Assembly (NCBI GenBank): GCA_007133145.1
Contig: SLNF01000061.1
Span: 1-6,711, forward strand
Reading direction: 5' to 3'
From: Nitriliruptorales bacterium
Lineage (GTDB): Bacteria > Actinomycetota > Nitriliruptoria > Euzebyales > Egibacteraceae
DNA: 6,711 bases
The position numbers and the translations under genes are program-made. The notes beneath the pieces are model-generated. The model ran no database searches. It worked only from the letters and a program-made list of their open reading frames with translations, and had not been told where the DNA came from. Every line of letters starts with the position of its first letter. Position 1 is the stretch's first letter. Of this stretch, positions 4,747-6,711 are shown one piece after another.

Positions 4747-6597
4747 GTGCCGACGATATGGCCCGCCCCGATGCGCCCCGCCGCCGCTCCGACCGCCCGC
4801 ACCCTGCGCGTGGCCGTCGGCCAGCTGTGGCTGCCCGTCGGCGACCTCGACGGCAACCACCGCCGCATCGCCGAGACGATGGCCTGGGCCGAGGAGCAGC
4901 GCAGCGACCTCCTCGTCCTGCCGGAGCTCGCGATCACCGGCTACCCGCCGGAGGACCTCGTGCACCACCCCGACTTCGTGGGCGACAACCTCGAGGTGCT
5001 CACCTCGCTCGCCGAGCTCGCCGGCGACTGCGTCACCGTGGTCGGCTTCGTCGACCCCGTCGAGGGAGGGCCGGGTCCCGACTCGACCCCGCGGTACCTC
5101 GCCAACGCCCTCGCGCTGCTCTACCGCGGCGAGGTCCGCGGCCGCTACCACAAGGTCCTCCTGCCCAACTACGGGGTCTTCGACGAGCGGCGCTACTTCG
5201 CCGCCGGGGAGCGCTTCGGCGGCACCTGGTCGTTGCACGGGGCCGAGGTCGGCGTGCTCGTCTGCGAGGACCTCTGGCGCGCCGACGTCCCCGACGCCCA
5301 GGCGGGCGACGGGGCGCAGATCATCGTCTCGGCCAACGCCAGCCCCTACCACCGCGGCAAGCAGGCCGAGCGCGAGCACACCGTGACCGACACCGCCCGA
5401 CGCTGCGGCCTTCCGGTCGTCTACGCCGCCGGTGTCGGCGGCCAGGACGAGGTCGTCTTCGACGGCGGCTCGATGATCGCCGACGCCACGGGGCGCATCA
5501 TCGCGCGGACCCCGGCGTTCACCCAGTCACGGCTCGTGACCGACGTCGCCCTGCCGGCCGCCCCCGAGCCGATCCGCTCGACGTTCACCTGCCGACCCGA
5601 GCGCACCGAGGAGCGCCCGCGCCTCGGCGCCCCGCCGATCGCCAAGGTCCCGGAGGGCGCCGAGGAGGTCTACCGCGCCCTCGTCGAGGGGGTCGCCTCC
5701 TACGTCGACCGCAACGAGCACCGTCTCGCCCTGCTCGGCCTCTCCGGCGGGGTCGACTCCGCGCTCGTCGCGCTGCTCGCCGCCGATGCCCTCGACGTCC
5801 ACCGCGTCCACGCGCTGACGATGCCCGGCCCCCAGACCCCGCCCGAGGCGACCGCCGACGCCCTCGACCTCGCCGACCGCATCGGCCTGCGCTGTGACGT
5901 CGTCGACGTCACCGACGAGCTCGAGAGGGTCGCCGCGACGCTCGAAGCCGCCACCGACGCCGGGCCGATGGCCGGCGAGGTGCTCCTGCCGAGCCTGCGG
6001 GCGGTGCACCTCTCGGCGCTCGCCGAGCGCACCGACGGGATCGTCCTCGTGACCTCGAACAAGACCGAGACCGCGCTCGGCTACGCCGGCAACGGCCTCG
6101 TCCTGCCGGGCGGCTTTGCCCCCCTCAAGGACGTGCCCAAGACCCTCGTCTACGACCTGTGCCGCTGGCGCAACACCGTCGACGGCGACGCCTTCGGCTG
6201 GCGCGTCGGCGCAGGGGCGGTCCCCCGGCGCATCATCGACCGGCAGCCCTCCGCACAGCGCACACCGACCAGGCCCGACCGGGAGATCCCCGCGAACTAC
6301 GAGGACGTCGACGCGATCCTCGAGGGCTTCGTCGAGCGCGCCGCGAGCCCCGACGTCCTCGTCGAGGAGGGCTTCGACCCCCTCGTCGTCGAGCGCGTCG
6401 TCGAGCTCGTCGACCGCAACGAGCGGACCCGGGCGCAGCTGCCACCAGGGGTGAAGGTCACCTCGCGCGGGTTCGGCCGCGACCGGCGCCTGCCGCTGAC
6501 CCACGAGTACCGCCCGCAGGTCACCCCGCGGGGCGAGGAGCGCACCGACCTCGGCGCCGTGCAACTCGTCGGCGACGAGCTCTGGTTCGAGGGCTAG
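4747..6597 (+). CDS. nadE: Glutamine-dependent NAD synthetase-type protein with divergent synthetase motifs
   Basis: This 616-residue cytoplasmic protein has a nitrilase-type glutaminase joined to an NAD synthetase-type domain; the family amidates nicotinate adenine dinucleotide to NAD using ATP and ammonia from glutamine. The GTG at 4747 follows GAGGAG by five bases; the ATG at 4771 is a weaker choice. Glutaminase, about 18-280: Glu60 (LPELAITGY), Lys136 (YHKVLLPNYGVFDERRYF) and Cys173 (VLVCEDLW). Synthetase, about 300-590: PP-loop SGGVDS (333-338), SNKTE (437-441), GGFAPLKDVPKTLVYDL (455-471), DAILEGFVE (522-530) and VTSRGFGRDRRLPLTHEYRP (571-590). Unusual: the expected motif around E-x-N-x-Q-x-R reads EVLLPSLR (411-418), GYxTxYGD reads GYAGNGLV (445-452), MPSxYSS reads MPGPQTP (359-365) and PSAEL reads PSAQR (501-505). 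Length suits the short bacterial two-domain form. The family is certain; NAD as the product is likely but less sure because of these changes. The gene symbol is provisional. Confidence 0.82.
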   Translation: MPTIWPAPMRPAAAPTARTLRVAVGQLWLPVGDLDGNHRRIAETMAWAEEQRSDLLVLPELAITGYPPEDLVHHPDFVGDNLEVLTSLAELAGDCVTVVGFVDPVEGGPGPDSTPRYLANALALLYRGEVRGRYHKVLLPNYGVFDERRYFAAGERFGGTWSLHGAEVGVLVCEDLWRADVPDAQAGDGAQIIVSANASPYHRGKQAEREHTVTDTARRCGLPVVYAAGVGGQDEVVFDGGSMIADATGRIIARTPAFTQSRLVTDVALPAAPEPIRSTFTCRPERTEERPRLGAPPIAKVPEGAEEVYRALVEGVASYVDRNEHRLALLGLSGGVDSALVALLAADALDVHRVHALTMPGPQTPPEATADALDLADRIGLRCDVVDVTDELERVAATLEAATDAGPMAGEVLLPSLRAVHLSALAERTDGIVLVTSNKTETALGYAGNGLVLPGGFAPLKDVPKTLVYDLCRWRNTVDGDAFGWRVGAGAVPRRIIDRQPSAQRTPTRPDREIPANYEDVDAILEGFVERAASPDVLVEEGFDPLVVERVVELVDRNERTRAQLPPGVKVTSRGFGRDRRLPLTHEYRPQVTPRGEERTDLGAVQLVGDELWFEG

Positions 6598-6600
6598 CGC

Positions 6601-6670
6601 TCGGCGGGCCCCCCCAGGCCAGCGACCGGCGCGTTCGAGGCCTAGCGCCTGGCCCGCCCGTCGGCGGGCC
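6601..6670. repeat. Short direct repeat TCGGCGGGCC, two copies 60 bases apart
   Basis: The 10-mer TCGGCGGGCC occurs at 6601-6610 and 6661-6670. The first copy directly follows TAGCGC at the end of the NAD synthetase gene, and another TAGCGC lies at 6643-6648 ahead of the second copy. The pattern could be a small tandem duplication that has since diverged, or chance in GC-rich DNA. Confidence 0.35.
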
Positions 6671-6711
6671 GGCCCGCGCCGTCGGCCTCGGCCTCCCCGG
6701 CCTGCGGGGTC
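6642..6711 (-). CDS. Possible C-terminal end of a convergent gene (partial)
   Basis: Reading leftwards from the right edge, one frame runs 22 codons without a stop, ending at TAG (6644-6642). The peptide would be TPQAGEAEADGAGRPADGRA followed by RR. Every one of these codons ends in G or C, as in the certain genes here, and the low-complexity Ala/Gly/Asp/Arg make-up suits a disordered protein tail. The other frames are also GC-rich and open, so this is only a hint. If real, the gene converges on the NAD synthetase gene with 44 bases between the stop codons. No function can be given. Confidence 0.25.
   Translation of the reverse strand, partial: TPQAGEAEADGAGRPADGRARR
6649..6672 (+). terminator. 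GC hairpin downstream of the NAD synthetase gene, possible terminator
   Basis: GGCCCGCC (6651-6658) and GGCGGGCC (6663-6670) form a perfect 8-bp stem on a 4-base loop (CGTC). A T-G wobble and a C-G pair extend it to ten. It lies about 50 bases after the TAG stop. No T-run follows. As a tail-less hairpin it could end transcription of the NAD synthetase gene and, being symmetrical, also a convergent transcript. If the convergent reading frame at 6642-6711 is real, the hairpin would lie inside coding sequence. Confidence 0.5.

Noticed and set aside
3116..5386. Plus-strand open frame of 756 codons across asnB and the start of the NAD synthetase gene
   Set aside because: It is antisense to a complete asparagine synthase and then out of frame with the NAD synthetase gene; its composition changes abruptly at the gene boundary and it has no recognisable domain.

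Overview
The window is very GC-rich, and third codon positions in every real gene are almost all G or C. Two of the five certain genes start with GTG, and ribosome binding sites are purine-rich (GGAGG, GAGGAG). Together with a short-type glutamine-dependent NAD synthetase and an osmoprotectant ABC cassette, this suggests a high-GC actinomycete (Actinomycetota). The genus cannot be read from the sequence, and other high-GC bacteria are not excluded. Coding density is high and no stretch above 300 bases lacks a gene. I see no tRNA, rRNA, CRISPR array, insertion sequence or phage gene.

Layout. From 1 to 2959, all on the minus strand, lies an osmoprotectant (betaine/choline/carnitine-type) ABC importer, transcribed right to left: permease (2959-2312), ATPase with tandem CBS region (2299-1115), second permease (1115-312), then the lipoprotein substrate-binding protein (203 to beyond base 1, cut by the window edge). 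The first three genes are tightly packed, with a 12-nt gap and then a 1-nt stop/start overlap. Upstream, in the same direction after 105 bases, is an asparagine-synthase-family amidotransferase (4585-3065). On the plus strand, diverging from it across 161 bases, is a glutamine-dependent NAD synthetase-type protein (4747-6597). The last 114 bases hold a GC hairpin, a repeated 10-mer and possibly the end of a convergent gene.

How it fits together. The importer would take up quaternary-amine osmolytes, with its CBS region as a likely ionic-strength or nucleotide sensor. The divergent pair are two unrelated glutamine amidotransferases, one with an Ntn-type and one with a nitrilase-type glutaminase, each joined to a PP-loop synthetase. 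The control region between them carries a candidate stress-sigma (SigB-like) promoter facing asnB. In front of the NAD synthetase gene it carries a 13-bp inverted repeat with one bulged base.

Most interesting point. The NAD synthetase-like protein keeps its glutaminase catalytic triad and its SGGVDS PP-loop. Several synthetase-side motifs expected to contact nicotinate adenine dinucleotide are replaced, in an alignment without gaps against the family pattern I recall. It may be a diverged NadE or an enzyme that amidates something else. This rests on recalled family motifs and needs an alignment.
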